NCBI GenBank assembly: GCA_032622095.1
Contig: CP136066.1
Coordinates: forward strand, 117,759,319 to 117,823,318
Direction of reading: 5' to 3'
Source of the DNA: Siphonodentalium dalli
Taxonomy: Eukaryota; Mollusca; Scaphopoda; Gadilida; Siphonodentaliidae
Length of the DNA: 64,000 bases
Part shown: one piece after another, positions 24,656-36,974 of the stretch
How positions within the stretch are numbered: the first letter of the stretch is position 1
Layout of the letters: the number at the start of each line of letters is the position of its first letter
Position numbers and translations under genes: made by a program
The notes under the pieces: generated by a model
Databases searched by the model: none
What the model was told of the DNA's origin: nothing
What the model saw: the letters and a program-made list of their open reading frames with translations, nothing else

Positions 24656-25387
24656 CATAAGGCTTGGGAACCTGCACCCTCTAAGTAGTATCCACAGCCC
24701 CCCCCCCCCTGCTTATGGGAACCCCCAGTTGACTACAAATGTCTCAGACATAAAATTGAATTGCTCCTGATTTTTGAAATTACCAATTTAATCCTTGCTT
24801 TACTAAATGGATTCTCCCACTCAGTTACAGTTGCATGGTCTGTTATTCATTTTGAGGGATGTTCAAGAAATTTAAGCAAACAACATACTGGCAAATGATA
24901 CTACAAGTGCAGGTTTCCACTTTCATTAGTGTGAATGGGAATTGTTCAGATAAAGGGTTAATTCCATTGTATATGTACATGTCCATTTCAATTGTCACCA
25001 AGTTATATTACAAATTGAAAGTAGTTTATTAGGTTTTTTTTCATACTAAAGTTTTTGAAGTGATATTTACAAGTTAAGCATATAAAATAGTAAACACGTG
25101 TGATTCTTTTTGCACATTGAATCAATTACATTGAAAGGTCTCAATGTCTGAACATTTGACTAGATTAATTACTTAAACATATGTTCTACTTTAAAACACC
25201 TAATGATTTATTTAGGCTGGTACGTCATGTTGCAGCCATCTGTACTTGTAGCATATGTAGGGTGTCTGGAATATGTGATCATAGTTCACCACCTGTAATA
25301 TCTTACTCACTAACCCCATGGGGCTGGTAATAATAACAGTAAGTATTTCCTGGATAAATATTAACTTATCTGGGTAACCTCTTACCC
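24656..25387. other. Non-coding interval
   Basis: Nothing is recognised apart from a poly-C tract at about 24699. Confidence 0.5.
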
Positions 25388-25540
25388 TTAACCCTTTACC
25401 CAACAAACCGGCCAAAACCGGCCAAATAAAGCTTCAACAGCCTAAAATATCTTCGGTCTGTCTCAATAGAACCATACAAATATGGATATCATTGGAACCG
25501 GCTCACTGACCACATTGTGATGGTTATAGTTATGCCCTGT

Positions 25541-25609
25541 GCCAATGCATTCTCTTATATATGCGAGTCGACCATAGGTCGCCTCGCATATATAAGAGAA
25601 TGCATTGGC
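25541..25609. repeat. 69-bp palindrome, copy 2
   Basis: GCCAATGCATTCTCTTATAT then GCGAGTCGACC, central CCATAGG, and the inverse arm. The arms differ only by AGTCG/AGGCG-type changes near the centre. Confidence 0.9.
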
Positions 25610-25688
25610 CTAAAAAAAATCTGTTTTTAACACTTTTTACCATTTTTTCTTACATTCTTTAACAATTTTATAATTTTTAATGTGTTAA

Positions 25689-25757
25689 GCCAATGCATTC
25701 TCTTATATATGCGAGGCGACCTATGGTCGACTCGCATATATAAGAGAATGCATTGGC
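25689..25757. repeat. 69-bp palindrome, copy 3 (opposite orientation)
   Basis: Same palindrome as copies 1 and 2, with the asymmetric centre reversed (GAGGCGACCTATGG) and the TGTGCC flank on its right side. Confidence 0.9.
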
Positions 25758-25787
25758 ACAGGGCCCTTCTGTTGGGTAAAGGGTTAA

Positions 25788-26517
25788 CAGTAAATGCATC
25801 ATCTTTAACTTTCTCTCTCCATCTGTGTGGCATTCAAATCTCTGTATCTGCATGAGCTCATTCCATTCTCAATTATTATTCTGCTAGTTTAAGGTACACT
25901 CAGGTGCCAAAAATAACCATGATGGTCTAATAATAGTGATAGGTGGGTATTTAGGCTGAAATGAATAATGGTGATGGCAATTTTACTCTATCTCTCAATG
26001 CCAAATAATAGTGATAATTTTCGCCAAAATTAATAATCATGCTGACACTATTATTATTAGGCACCTCAGAGTATACCATTATTTTCTGGTGTCTCATAAT
26101 ATTAGCAATTTTATGGCATGATATTAAACTTGAACAAGCATCAACCAGTTCCATTCATATTTTAATAGTTTGAGTTTTTAACAACAACATCTCAATTAAG
26201 TTAAAAAACCAGGTTTGTCCCATTTTTGTGTGTGTTAAAAAGGGATCTTCAGCAGACTTCAAAGAAATTTAGCAATTATCTTTTAATTCAATATACCAGG
26301 AGTTTCAGGAGAAAAGCAATCATTATCCCCCTGCAAGTAAAGTTTCGCAGAGGATATAGAAATAGGTCTTGTCGGCACATGTGGGTGTCCTCTTGTCTTT
26401 AATAACTTTGGATCTGCATGGAGCTCTCTCTCTTTAATAGTCATTGGAAGCCAGGTTTAAATTATCTTTATGTCACATGTTTCATCCATCAATCTTTTGT
26501 AGAGTATATATGTAACC
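25788..26517. other. Non-coding interval
   Basis: No gene. AT-rich, with a few ATTATTATTAGG-like words at 25930-26060. No array or inverted repeat found. Confidence 0.5.
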
Positions 26518-29500
26518 ATTTTTAGCTCAACATTACTTTGTAAAGTTTGAGCTATTGCCATGGCTTTGTCGTTTGTCGTCCGTGTGTGCGTGTGTGCGTA
26601 AGGCGTCAACAATGCAGGCTACAGGTCGTACCTTTGGTCGGATCATTATGAAATTTATCACAGCTGTTGACATCAACATTTAGACCAGAATGATTCATTT
26701 TGGGGTCATTCGGAAAAAAAACATGGCCGCCAGTGGCCATCTTGGATTTCAAAATTCAATCCATTAGCACGGGCTACAGGCCGTACTGTTTGTCTGATCA
26801 TCATGAAATTTGTCATGGATATTAATATTGACATGTAGATGGGAACGAGTGAATTTTGGGGTCATTCTGCCCAAAAACATGGCCGCCAGCAGCCATCTTG
26901 GATTTTACTCTTTGTATGACTAAATACTTTAGCACGGGCTACAGGTCGTACCTTTAGTCTGATCATCATAAAATTTGTCATGGCTGTTGAAATTGGAATG
27001 TAGATGGGAACGAGTCATTTTGGGGTCATTCGGACAAAAAACATGGCCACCAGCTGCCATCTTAGATTTCAAAATTTAATCCATTAGCACGGGCCACAGG
27101 TCGTACCGTTCGTCTGATCATCATGAAATTTGTCATGGATGATAATATTGACATGTAGATGGGAACGAGTAATTTTGGGGTCATTCGGCCTAAAAACATG
27201 GCCGTCATTTAGTCATACTCTTTGTATGACTAAATTCTTTAGCACGGGCTGCAGATCGTACCTTTAGTCTGATCATCATAACATTTGTCATGGATATTAA
27301 CAATGACATGTAGATGGGAACGAGTAATTTTGGGGTCATTCGGCTAAAAAACATGGTCGCCAGCAGTCATCTTGGATTTTACTCTTTGTATGACTAAATC
27401 CTTTAGCACGGGCTACAGGTTGTACCTTTAGTCTGTTCATCATAAATTTGTCATGAATGTTAATAATGACATGTAGATGGGAACGAGTGATTTTGGGGCC
27501 ATTCTGCCCAAAAACATGGGCGCCAGCCGCCAACTCTTTGTATGACTAAATCCTTTAGCACAGGCTACAGGTTGTACCTTTAGTCTGTTCATCATAAAAT
27601 TTGTCATGAATGTTAATAATGACATGTAGATGGGACCGAGTCATTTTGGGGTCATTCGGATAAAAAACATGGCCGCCAGCGGCCATCTTGGATTTCAAAA
27701 TTTAATCCATTAGCACAGGCCACAGGTCGTACTGTTCATCTGATCATCATGAAATTTGTCATGGATGTTAATATTGACATGTAGATGGGAACGAGTCATT
27801 TTGGGGTAATTCGGTTAAAAAACATGGTCGCCAGCAGCCATCTTGGATTTTACTCTTTGTATGACTAAATTCTTTAGCACGGGCTACAGCTCGTACCTTT
27901 AGTCTGATCGTCATAAAATTTGTCATGGATGTTAATATTGACATGTAGATGGGAACGAGTCATTTTGGGGCAATTCGGTTAAAAAATATGGCCGCCAGCA
28001 GCCATCTTGGATTTTACTCTTTGTATGACTAAATCCTTTAGCATGGGCTACAGGTCGTACCTTTAGTCGGATCATCATAACATTTGTCATGGCTGTTGAA
28101 ATTGGAATGTAGATGGGAACGAGTCATTTTGGGGTCATTCGGACAAAAAACATGGCCGCCAGCGGCCATCTTGGATTTCAAAATTTAATCCATTAGCACA
28201 GGCCACAGGTCGTACTGTTCATCTGATCATCATGAAATTTGTCATTGATGTTAATATTGACATGTAGATGGGAACGAGTCATTTTGGGGTAATTCGGTTA
28301 AAACACATGGCCGCCAGCAGCCATCTTGAATTTACTCTTTGTATGACTAAATCCTTTAGCATGGGCTACATGTTGTACCTTTAGTCTGATCATCATAACA
28401 TTTGTCATGGCTGTTGAAATTGGAATGTAGATGGGAACGAGTCATTTTGGGGTCATTCGGACAAAAAACATGGCCACCAGCGGCCATCTTGGATTTCAAA
28501 ATTTAATCCATTAGCACGGGCCACAGGTCGTACTGTTCGTCTGATCATCATGAAATTTGTCCTGGATGTTAATATTGACATGTAGATGGGAACGAGTAAT
28601 TTTGGGGTTATTTGGCTTAAAAACATGGTCGCCAGCAGCCATCTTGGATTTTACTCTTTGTATGACTAAATCCTTTAGCACGGGCTACAGGTTGTACCTT
28701 TAGTCTGATCATCATAAAATTTGTCATGGATGTTAACAATGACATGTAGATGGGAACGACTCATTTCGGGGTCAATCGGCCAAAAAACATGGCCGCAAGC
28801 AGCCATCTTGGATTTTACTCTTTGTATGACTAAATCCTTTAGCACGGGCTACAGGTTGTACCTTTAGTCTGATCATCATAAAATTTGTCATGGCTGTTGA
28901 AATTGGAATGTAGATGGGAACGAGTCATTTTGGGGTCATTCGGACAAAAAACATGGCCACCAGCGGCCATCTTGGATTTCAAAATTTAATCCATTAGCAC
29001 AGGCCACAGGTCGTACTGTTCATCTGATCATCATGAAATTTGTCATGGATGTTAATATTGACATGTAGATGGGAACGAGTAATTTTGGGGTCATTTGGCT
29101 TAAAAACATGGCCGCCAGCAGCCATCTTGGATTTTACTCTTTGTATGACTAAATCCTTTAGCACGGGCTACAGGTCGTACCTTTAGTCTGATCATCATAA
29201 AATTTGTCATGACTGTTGAAATTGGGAATGTAAATGGGAACGAGTCATTTTGGGGTCATTCGGACAAAAAACATGGCCGCAAGCAGCCATCTTGGATTTC
29301 AAAATTCAATCCATTAGCACGGGCTACAGGTCGTACCTTTAGTCTGATCATCATGAAATTTGTCATGAATGTTAACAATGACATGTAGATTGGAATGAGT
29401 AATTTTGGGGTCATTCGGCCAAAAAACATGGCCGCCGGCAGCCATCTTAGATTTACTCTTTGCATGACTAAATTCTTTGGCCTACAGGTCGTACCTTTGG

Positions 29501-30186
29501 TTGGATCATCATAAAATGTGTCATGGATGTTAACAATGACATGCAGATGGGAATGAGTCATTTTGGGGTCATTCGGCAAAAAAACATGGCCGCCAGCAGC
29601 CATTTTGGATTTTACTCTTTGTATGACTAAATCCTTTAGCACTGACTACAGGTCGTACCTTTAGTCTGATCATCATGAAATTTGTCATGGCTGTTGAAAT
29701 TGGAATGTAGATGGGAACGAGTCCTTTTGGGGTCATTCGGACAAACAACATGGCCACCAGCGGCCATCTTGGATTTCAAAATTCAATCCATTAGCACGGC
29801 TACAGGTCGTACCTTTGATCTGATCATCATGAAATTTGTCATGAATGTTAACATTGACATGTAGATGGGAACGAGTAATTTTGGGGTCATTCGTCCAAAA
29901 ATCATGGCCGCTGGCAGCCATCTTGTATTTTACTCTTTGCATGACTAAATCCTTTAGCACGGGCTACAAGTAGTAGCTTTAGTCTGATCATCATGAAATT
30001 TGTCATGGCTGTTTAAATTGGAATGTAGATGGGAACGGGTCATTTTGGGGTCATTTGGACAAAAAACATGGCTGCCAGCGGCCATATTGGAGTTCAAATT
30101 CAATTCAAAATCTTTCCATTCATTGCTCATCACACAAATTTAACTTCTTCTCAAAGTTGGGCTACAGTGTCATTGACACTTTCATT
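26518..30186 (+). mobile_element. Pearl/Helentron-like element with 22 core repeats of ~160 bp
   Basis: The left end TTTTTAGCTCAACATTAC plus GTAAAGTTTGAGCTATTGCC is followed by a GTCGTCCGTGTG stretch. Then come 22 units counted by GATGGGAACGAG (about 26680 to 30030, mean period 159.5 bp). The right end is GTTGGGCTACAG plus the hairpin GTGTCATTGACAC and TTTCATT. Units are of two kinds: A (TACTCTTTGTATGACTAAAT) and B (TTTCAAAATTTAATCC). B units are never adjacent. The design (unique ends around a variable array of ~160-bp monomers with a 3' hairpin) is that of bivalve pearl elements, which are regarded as non-autonomous Helentrons. Frames open through units are not genes. Confidence 0.85.
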
Positions 30187-30187
30187 A

Positions 30188-30668
30188 TGTGTACCCATAT
30201 CATAGTATGGTACACATAGTGTCGACGTCCGGATTGACCACTCGCCGTTCGTCCGTCTTTCCATCTGTCTGTCTGTCCATCCGTCTGTCCGTAGACACTT
30301 TACGCATAATGCGATCACTCAAACATTTTCTTTATGGGTTTCTCAGGCCAAAATACAGATCAAGTTCAAATATGGCTTTCATCCGACTTTTTTTTACAGA
30401 GATATGGCCCTTTTTTGACTAAGAATTCACGCATTCTGCCATAACTCTAACATTTTGTATCTGATTGGAACCAAATTTTGTATGTGAGTTTCTCAACCCA
30501 AAATACTAACCGAGTTCGAATTATGACCCTTTTTCGAAAATAATTTTTTTTAGATTAAACTGGATCCTTGCTCAATTTAAAAAAACAATTATTAAAATTT
30601 TTGTTTTAACTTTTATAATAATAAAAGAAATTATTTTATTAAAAAAAAAATATCATTGACACTTTCAT
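30188..30668 (+). mobile_element. GTGTACC-headed short element, copy abutting the array
   Basis: The head ATGTGTACCCATATCATAG follows directly on the TTTCATT terminus of the 160-bp array. The body has AAATTTTGTATGTGAG and the end ATCATTGACACTTTCATT. The head-to-tail junction leaves no spacer. No coding sequence. Confidence 0.75.
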
Positions 30669-31387
30669 TTGTTTTCATTTAGATATTGATGATTATGATA
30701 CAAGTTGATAAAAAAGGTTCCCAATGTGTCCCTTTAAATATTTAGTAATAAAACCATAAATTAAAGACATATTATGTACTTGCTCGGGTGCGTGAAACTG
30801 ATAAGTTAGTATTCAGGCACTATGCCAATTGGAGGAATTCAACATTCTATTAGCACTGCCGAAAATCTGACGCATATCGATCGCACCTCTCAATAGAAAA
30901 CATTGTCTAAACTACACTAAATTGTAAATATTTACTACTCGATTCTGGACGCATCTATCAGCAACAATCTAATGAAACCAATTTCACTATCCAGTCACCT
31001 TATTTAATTAATACAGACTAATGACAGGGTGTGTTGTCAATTTAGGTATAATATTTGTAAAAATAGCTACTTTGAACAAGATTATTCACAATTTCTATTT
31101 GAACACCCTACCTGAGTGTTTAACATCACTTTAATAGTGTCAGTGTGTTGGGAGATCATGACACATGGTTGTAATTACATGTCACTGACAGATTGGCCAA
31201 CATATTCTGCTGTTAAAGTATTAGCCTTCTGCTTTGAATTGCTGTATAAACAGGCAATGGGATCATGCTAATCTTTAATAATATCCACCAGTGAACTTTA
31301 ATTTCCTTGGGGTCAATAGTTTATTTTAATAATCTGCATATACTGCTGCAGAATTCAGAAGCCATTATTTTTACTCTTCACTGTGTC
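30669..31387. other. Non-coding interval
   Basis: No gene or defined element; AT-rich. Confidence 0.5.
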
Positions 31388-31735
31388 AGTCAGTACATGA
31401 CTATTGCAGGTGATGCCTTGTTTTGAAAATCAAGATGGTAGATGTTAATATTTCCAGGAATCTTATTTTCCCTTTTGTTCATATTATCATGGTTGTTTGA
31501 ATTTTAGGAGCCACAGAGAGCTTAGAAGATTATACATTGAACGTTATGGATTTTAGTGTGCAAGCTACTTGTGAAACATTGTAATGTAGGATACTATTTT
31601 ATCAAGGGCTATTTACTTTCTTTTATATGAACTATGGTAATATGTTTCAATTTAGAGTCATAGGGACCAGCATCCTCATCATATTATGTCTGTATAACAT
31701 TATATAGATAACACTTGTATTGTATAAAGGCTTTC
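31388..31735 (+). repeat. Third, short copy of the duplicated tract
   Basis: Nearly identical to 12947-13290 and a little less to 34655-34970 (shared word GGTGATGCCTTGTTTTGAAA). This copy is closer to copy A than copy B is, so it is not simply a leftover of the copy B event. Confidence 0.85.
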
Positions 31736-31826
31736 ACAGTTATTTTGTTTGCATTTTCCGTTCAAGAGTTATCCCTCTGCTCATCTGAAAATGTTGAATT
31801 TTTGTCTGTCCGCTCCTATACATTTT

Positions 31827-32420
31827 ATACGCCCTTTTGAAAAAAGGTTGTATTTATATGTAATCAGTCCGTCCGTCCCTCCGTCCATCAGTCTGTCTGT
31901 CTGTCCGTCCGTTAACATTTTGGTTTCAGATTGATAACTCCAGTTTGGATTATTTTATCTGAACCAAAGTTGGTATGTGTATTTCCCAGCTAAAGATACA
32001 GGCCAAGTTCAATTATTTTTACATGAGTTACGGCCCTTTATACACTTAGAATTTGACCGTCTGCTAATATTTTTGGTTTCCGACTGATAACTCCAGTTTT
32101 GATTATTTGATCTGAACCAAAGATTGTATGTGTATTTCCCAGCTAACGGCCCTTTTTCGACTTAGAATTTGATCAATTTCATAAGATTTCGGTTTCTTAC
32201 CGATAACACTCCAGTTTTTATTATTTGATCTGAACCAAAGCTGGTATGTATATTTCCCAGCCAAAACTACAGGCCATTTTTTCGACTTAGAATTTGACTG
32301 CATTTTGGCATTGAAATTAGGGGTATATCATATAATCTTCAAATGTAAGCTCAAAGTATTATTTTATGGCATGGCTAAAGGGCGTATTTTGCCATGCCCT
32401 AGCGATGCTCTTGTTTCTGT
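31827..32420 (+). mobile_element. Short element with ATACGCCCTTT / AAAGGGCGTAT ends
   Basis: It begins ATACGCCCTTTTGAAAAAAGG, continues with AATCAGTCCGTCCGTC and three ~110-bp units (GATCTGAACCAAAG, TATTTCCCAGC). It ends AAAGGGCGTATTTTGCC then CTAGCGATGCTC. The subterminal words are inverse to each other. No ORF. Confidence 0.6.
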
Positions 32421-32501
32421 TGGCACCATGGAGGTTTTCCAGAAAATGATGTGCAACTTCTTGTTATTAATTGTCCTCCGATATTTTTTTAGAAGACTAC
32501 C

Positions 32502-32876
32502 CAGGGGCGCCGGAAGAGGGGGGCAGAGGGGGCAGCTGACCCCCCTGCCCTTGACCAAGGGGGGCGAGCGGGGGGCAGGACTTGCCCTTTTTCTGGAGAC
32601 AGAAAATGGTTTTTGTGTGTTTAATCTCGTGTTTTTATAGCAAAATGTGACTTTTTTGGTCCAAATACCACCAATTTCACAAGGAATATTAATTTTTTGT
32701 CAATTTTATCACAAAACGGCCATAAAAACCGACAAATACCATTAAAATAGGGATTTTTGCCACAATGAATTTATGGTTATTTTCCCGAGTTTGCGGAGAA
32801 AATGCCCTTTTTTGCGGAAAAGTGCCCTTTTTGTAGGCTCTGCCCCCCCTGCCCTTGGATGCTTCCGGCACCCCTG
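32502..32876. mobile_element. hAT-type miniature element, 375 bp, exact 8-bp target duplication
   Basis: Ends CAGGGGCGCCGGAAG and CTTCCGGCACCCCTG are inverted repeats. AGACTACC occurs directly outside both ends (32494-32501 and 32877-32884). CAGGGGC-type termini with an 8-bp duplication are typical of the hAT superfamily. The interior has CTGACCCCCCTGCCC and TTGCGGAAAAGTGCCC words but no transposase. The exact duplication suggests a relatively recent insertion. Confidence 0.92.
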
Positions 32877-32884
32877 AGACTACC

Positions 32885-33494
32885 GGTATTATAATCGGCA
32901 TGTTCGTCCAGGTTTCCATCGATCCGTCCATCTGGGTTAAATTGTCCGGATCATAACTTTAACAATATTAATCAGAATTCCATGAGACTTAGCATGTAGA
33001 ATGTGCAGGTCAAGTTCAAGTTTGGTCATGATCCGGTGATTCTTGATGGAATTATGGCCCCTTTTCGACTTTAATAGAATCACAATTTTTGGGTTGTCTG
33101 GATTGTAACTTGAGGAATATTCAATAGAATGTCATGATCTGAGCTGCAAAAAATTCTAAATCTAAAATATTGTAGAATTTTCTCACTTCGGAAATCACAA
33201 CTTACTGTTTTTGTTATTGTCCAATGATTCATGATCCACTGTGAAAGTGACAACTGTTTTGTTATCCAATAACATACTATGCATGCCTTGCCATTTACAT
33301 GTACATTGATATTGCAGTCAGTTATTCCACCACATGAATGTTTTCTCCAGTTCTTTCACAGAGCTTCAGTAACTTTGTATCATCCTAGGATTTCTGTTTA
33401 ATGCATGATCTTGCTTTAATAATCAACGATTATTGTACCCCCACAATGAGTTGTGGGGTGTGTGAAGTGGTTTATGATGTTTGGACTTTTTATG
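32885..33494. other. Non-coding interval with repeat remnant
   Basis: At 32890-33130 there is a degraded relative of the 8450-8700 family (GGATCATAACTTTAAC, AAGTTTGGTCATGATCC). The rest is unassigned. Confidence 0.5.
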
Positions 33495-34008
33495 TTTACC
33501 CATACCATAGTATGGTAAACATAGTGTCGTTGCCCGGATTGACCACTCGTCGTTCGTCCGTCTGTCTGTCCGTCTGTCTGTCTGTCCATAGACACTTTAC
33601 GAGTAATGCGATAACTCAAACATTTTCTATCCGATCGAAACCAAATTTGTATATGGGTTTCTCAGCCCAAAATACAGATCGAGTTCGAATTTGTGTTTGA
33701 TCCGAGTTTTTGTTACAGAATTCACGCAGAATTCACGCATTCTGCCATAACTCAAACATTTTGTATCTGATTGGAACCAAATTTGGTATTTGAGTTTCAC
33801 AACCCAAAATACAGATCGAGTCCGAATATGGGTTTGATCCGATTAATTTTAAAGGAATTATGTCCCTTTTTCGAGGGGGAAAAAAATTGAATTTTTTTTA
33901 GATTTAGCTCCTTGCTAAATTTAGCATATACAAATATTAATTTTTTTTTAAATTTAATAACAATAAAAAAAAATATTTAATAATAAAACAAAATTGACAC
34001 TTTCATTT
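33495..34008 (+). mobile_element. GTGTACC-headed short element inside duplication copy B
   Basis: The head is altered to TGTTTACCCATACCATAG, with CCGGATTGACCACTCGTC, CTGTCTGTC words and two AACCAAATTTG segments. The end is TTGACACTTTCATTTATTTT. Counterpart of 11804-12296. Confidence 0.75.
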
Positions 34009-35570
34009 ATTTTAGTTTTATATGATTAATTAGGTGTGATATCCTGTTTTGAAAATATGAAGATTTTATTGCAATAGTTTCATGTAATATAATGATATCA
34101 ATAAATTACCATGTGATCATCCAACATCCAGAGTATATGAGAGGATTTTTATAGAAGTTGTCATTCCAAGTGAAATCTGATATGAAATGAGTGATGACAT
34201 ATGATACAGAGCTCTGGTGGGTCAAGCAAGATAAACAACACTGGTGGCTGGCTGTTTGTTTATTCTAACTGTCAAATTGATTAATGGCAGCACAAGACTG
34301 GTGTTTTTCCTATTCTTGAAATTTCATTACAGGGTGAGATAAGGGCCCCCCTCACCTATATACGTGTCTTCTAAATTCCATTAATTTGCTTCAAAAATAA
34401 TTAACCCTTTCCAAGGTTTCCATAGACACATGCTATAATGTACATGGACTCTTCCTCATATCTCTTAATATCTATTGGGTATCTTTGCACACTATTCACT
34501 TCTATCAATTTTGGTATTGACTGATTAATTGATTTTTGAAAAATATATTAACCCTTCAGACACGTGCTTTCAATTTGAAATTAAAACAACAGCTGATAGC
34601 CAATATGATTTATCTATGCAATGGGGAAACAGGCAGATAAATATACATAACTATTGTAAGTGATGACTTGTTTTGAAAATCAATGTGGTAGATGTTAGTA
34701 TTTCCAAGAACCTTATTTTCCCATTTGTTCACATTTTCATGGTTGATTGAATTTTAGGGGCCACAAAGCACTTAGAAGATTAACATTGAAGGTTGTGGCT
34801 TTTAGTGCCCAAGCTACTTGTAAAACATTGTAATGTGTGAAACCATTCAAATGAGGGCTAACTTACTTTATTTTATATGAACGATTTAGTGGTCATAGGG
34901 GCCAGCATCCCCATCATATTATGTCTGTATAACATTATATAGATAATACTTTTGAATTGTATAAACTACATATATTTTTGAAAACCATACACCCCTGTTA
35001 TGAAACACTTACCGTAATCTTATTTAATACACAGGTCAGATCTGATCTTATATCTGTCCATGTTTGATAAACAAATAACTGGGGAGAATGGGGGAAGGGG
35101 GGGGGGGGGTAATTAAAGTACCATTTAAATACGAGATGGAATCCCCTACATATATGTCATTCTAAGCAGTCTGGCTTGTCAACAATTATAATTTCTCTTT
35201 AGAAGTGAATAATAAATTTTGAATATCTGGCATGTCAAAAGTGGCAAAGATAGGGATTTATCACTTTTGCTTCCAATGAGTTAACTTAAACTCCTAAACA
35301 TGTCCTCCGAAATCACTAAACCATTGGATCTCACAGTGAGAGGTCCTTGTGTGAATAGGGACAGAGTTATGAGACTTAAAACTACTCCTCCCCAACCCAA
35401 ATACTTTAACCCTTTCTTAAGACAAATTATTTGAGCTTTTGATTTCAAGTTGGGTACTGATATATGGATTAATTCCTGTGATCATATCTTTGACAAATTA
35501 TCAGTTATGGCTATGGGTTAAGGTATGGGTTAAACATCTGCCGATCGTGATCGGCCTCTCGTTTTACATG
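33495..35570 (+). repeat. Segmental duplication, copy B
   Basis: Collinear with copy A (11804-13334 joined to 14426-14935) and lacking copy A's TTAA insertion at about 35008. It ends at CGATCGTGATCGGCCTCTCG, as copy A does. No gene. Confidence 0.85.
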
Positions 35571-36974
35571 GTTTAGGGGCTATTTTGGTTTATGAGCTTA
35601 AGCCCTTTTAAAAATACTTTGTGTTCAATGCCACAATTTAGACCATTTTCAATTAAAATGTCAATATAATATATTTAAAATTAACAACCAGCAAACCTGA
35701 AACTACCTACATATGCCATCATATTATTTTAATATTCAGGGGCAGCAAGGAGACGGCCAGTAGCTCATGTTGCTCATATACAATACTATTAAATTATATA
35801 TCACTGCTTTGTTATAAATTCTTATTTTAATATGGTACAAATAAACATCAACATCTATTAACTGTTGTTTGAGGTTATTAAATCATTCAAACACAACATT
35901 CTAGAAACCATGAAAAGCTGGACAAAGTCTATGTTTATACTGTCCTTTTTGCATACTGGACAACCTGATTGAGGGCTTAAGCTCATTAACCCTTGACGTT
36001 CCTAATCATAACTTATAATTTTTATTTTCCTCCAATAATGAAGAGTTACATAACGCATACTAGTAGCTATATACACATTAATTACTTATAACAGAGTTTA
36101 CAGAGATTATATTATGTAAATTATATTATATAAATGATATTATATAAATATTCAAACTAGCACTTAAACCTCTTTTATTGGTGCAATTTTTGAAAGCCAA
36201 TTAATATATGGACTGACCTAAGCACGTAAATCATAAAGCACTTAAATACCCTATTGTTGGCCCGTCCGTCCTTCTGTGGAGACAATTTTATCTGAGCTAT
36301 TATTCCTACATTTTTCGGTCAAATTATGTTAAACTTTGAACATATATTTACACATGTAGTACCATGGGCACCTGTGCACCTGCGATTATGAGGTCTGTCC
36401 AACTTTTTGTGTATGGAGTGATCCCCCCTCTTTCAACATAGAAAATTTTCACTTGGGACAGCTAGATGCCGATTAGGCAATTTTGTTTGCAGTTTTTCTC
36501 GACTGCCACGGGGGTCTCATCAGTCCTATTGAGACAATTAACCCACCTTTAGTTTATCATCATTTTGGTAATTAATTTGTGCAAAGTAAGCCAATTTGCA
36601 ATACAGGGATTTTGTTCTCTTCTGAAATTTTGCATCTTTCTGAACATCATATATTGTGTGCAGAATTTACATGTGATGTTAATTTATGTACATGCAAAAT
36701 ACATGTTGCAATAATTAAGTGAATGTACAACAAACATATGTATTATGTTGCTGTTCAGCTTGAATTTGAGCCTGCCGACCTCAAGCCATCCACTCATTCA
36801 TTCTCGCACCATAATTTGTAGTGAAGATATGAAATAAGTTGTTTTGATGTATTTTATTACAGAATAACTATTACTGGTACTAGTGTTTTCCAAATATATG
36901 CAAAATAGCCAACACCACATTTCATGTTTTTTTGCGCACTGGTGGGGTATATATAAGATTTCTTGTGTGTGCAT
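35571..36974. other. Non-coding interval
   Basis: No gene recognised. A single CCCGTCCGTCC word (about 36260) hints at another decayed element. Confidence 0.5.

Larger units (their letters stand above)
25388..25787. mobile_element. piggyBac-type element with two palindromes in inverted array
   Basis: TTAA flanks (25388-25391, 25784-25787) enclose perfect 14-bp inverted ends CCCTTTACCCAACA. Inside are two copies of the 69-bp palindrome (25541-25609, 25689-25757) facing each other. Each has GCCCTGT on its outer side, so the block 25535-25765 is itself a larger palindrome with an 80-bp T-rich spacer. No ORF. Confidence 0.88.

Noticed and set aside
29256-29960. Minus-strand frames of 60-128 codons over the 160-bp array
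   Set aside because: The peptides repeat with the monomer and change frame between units, as expected for an array rather than a gene.
36240-36280. Independent element head at a CCCGTCCGTCC word
   Set aside because: Only the head-like word is present; no defined end or body could be traced.
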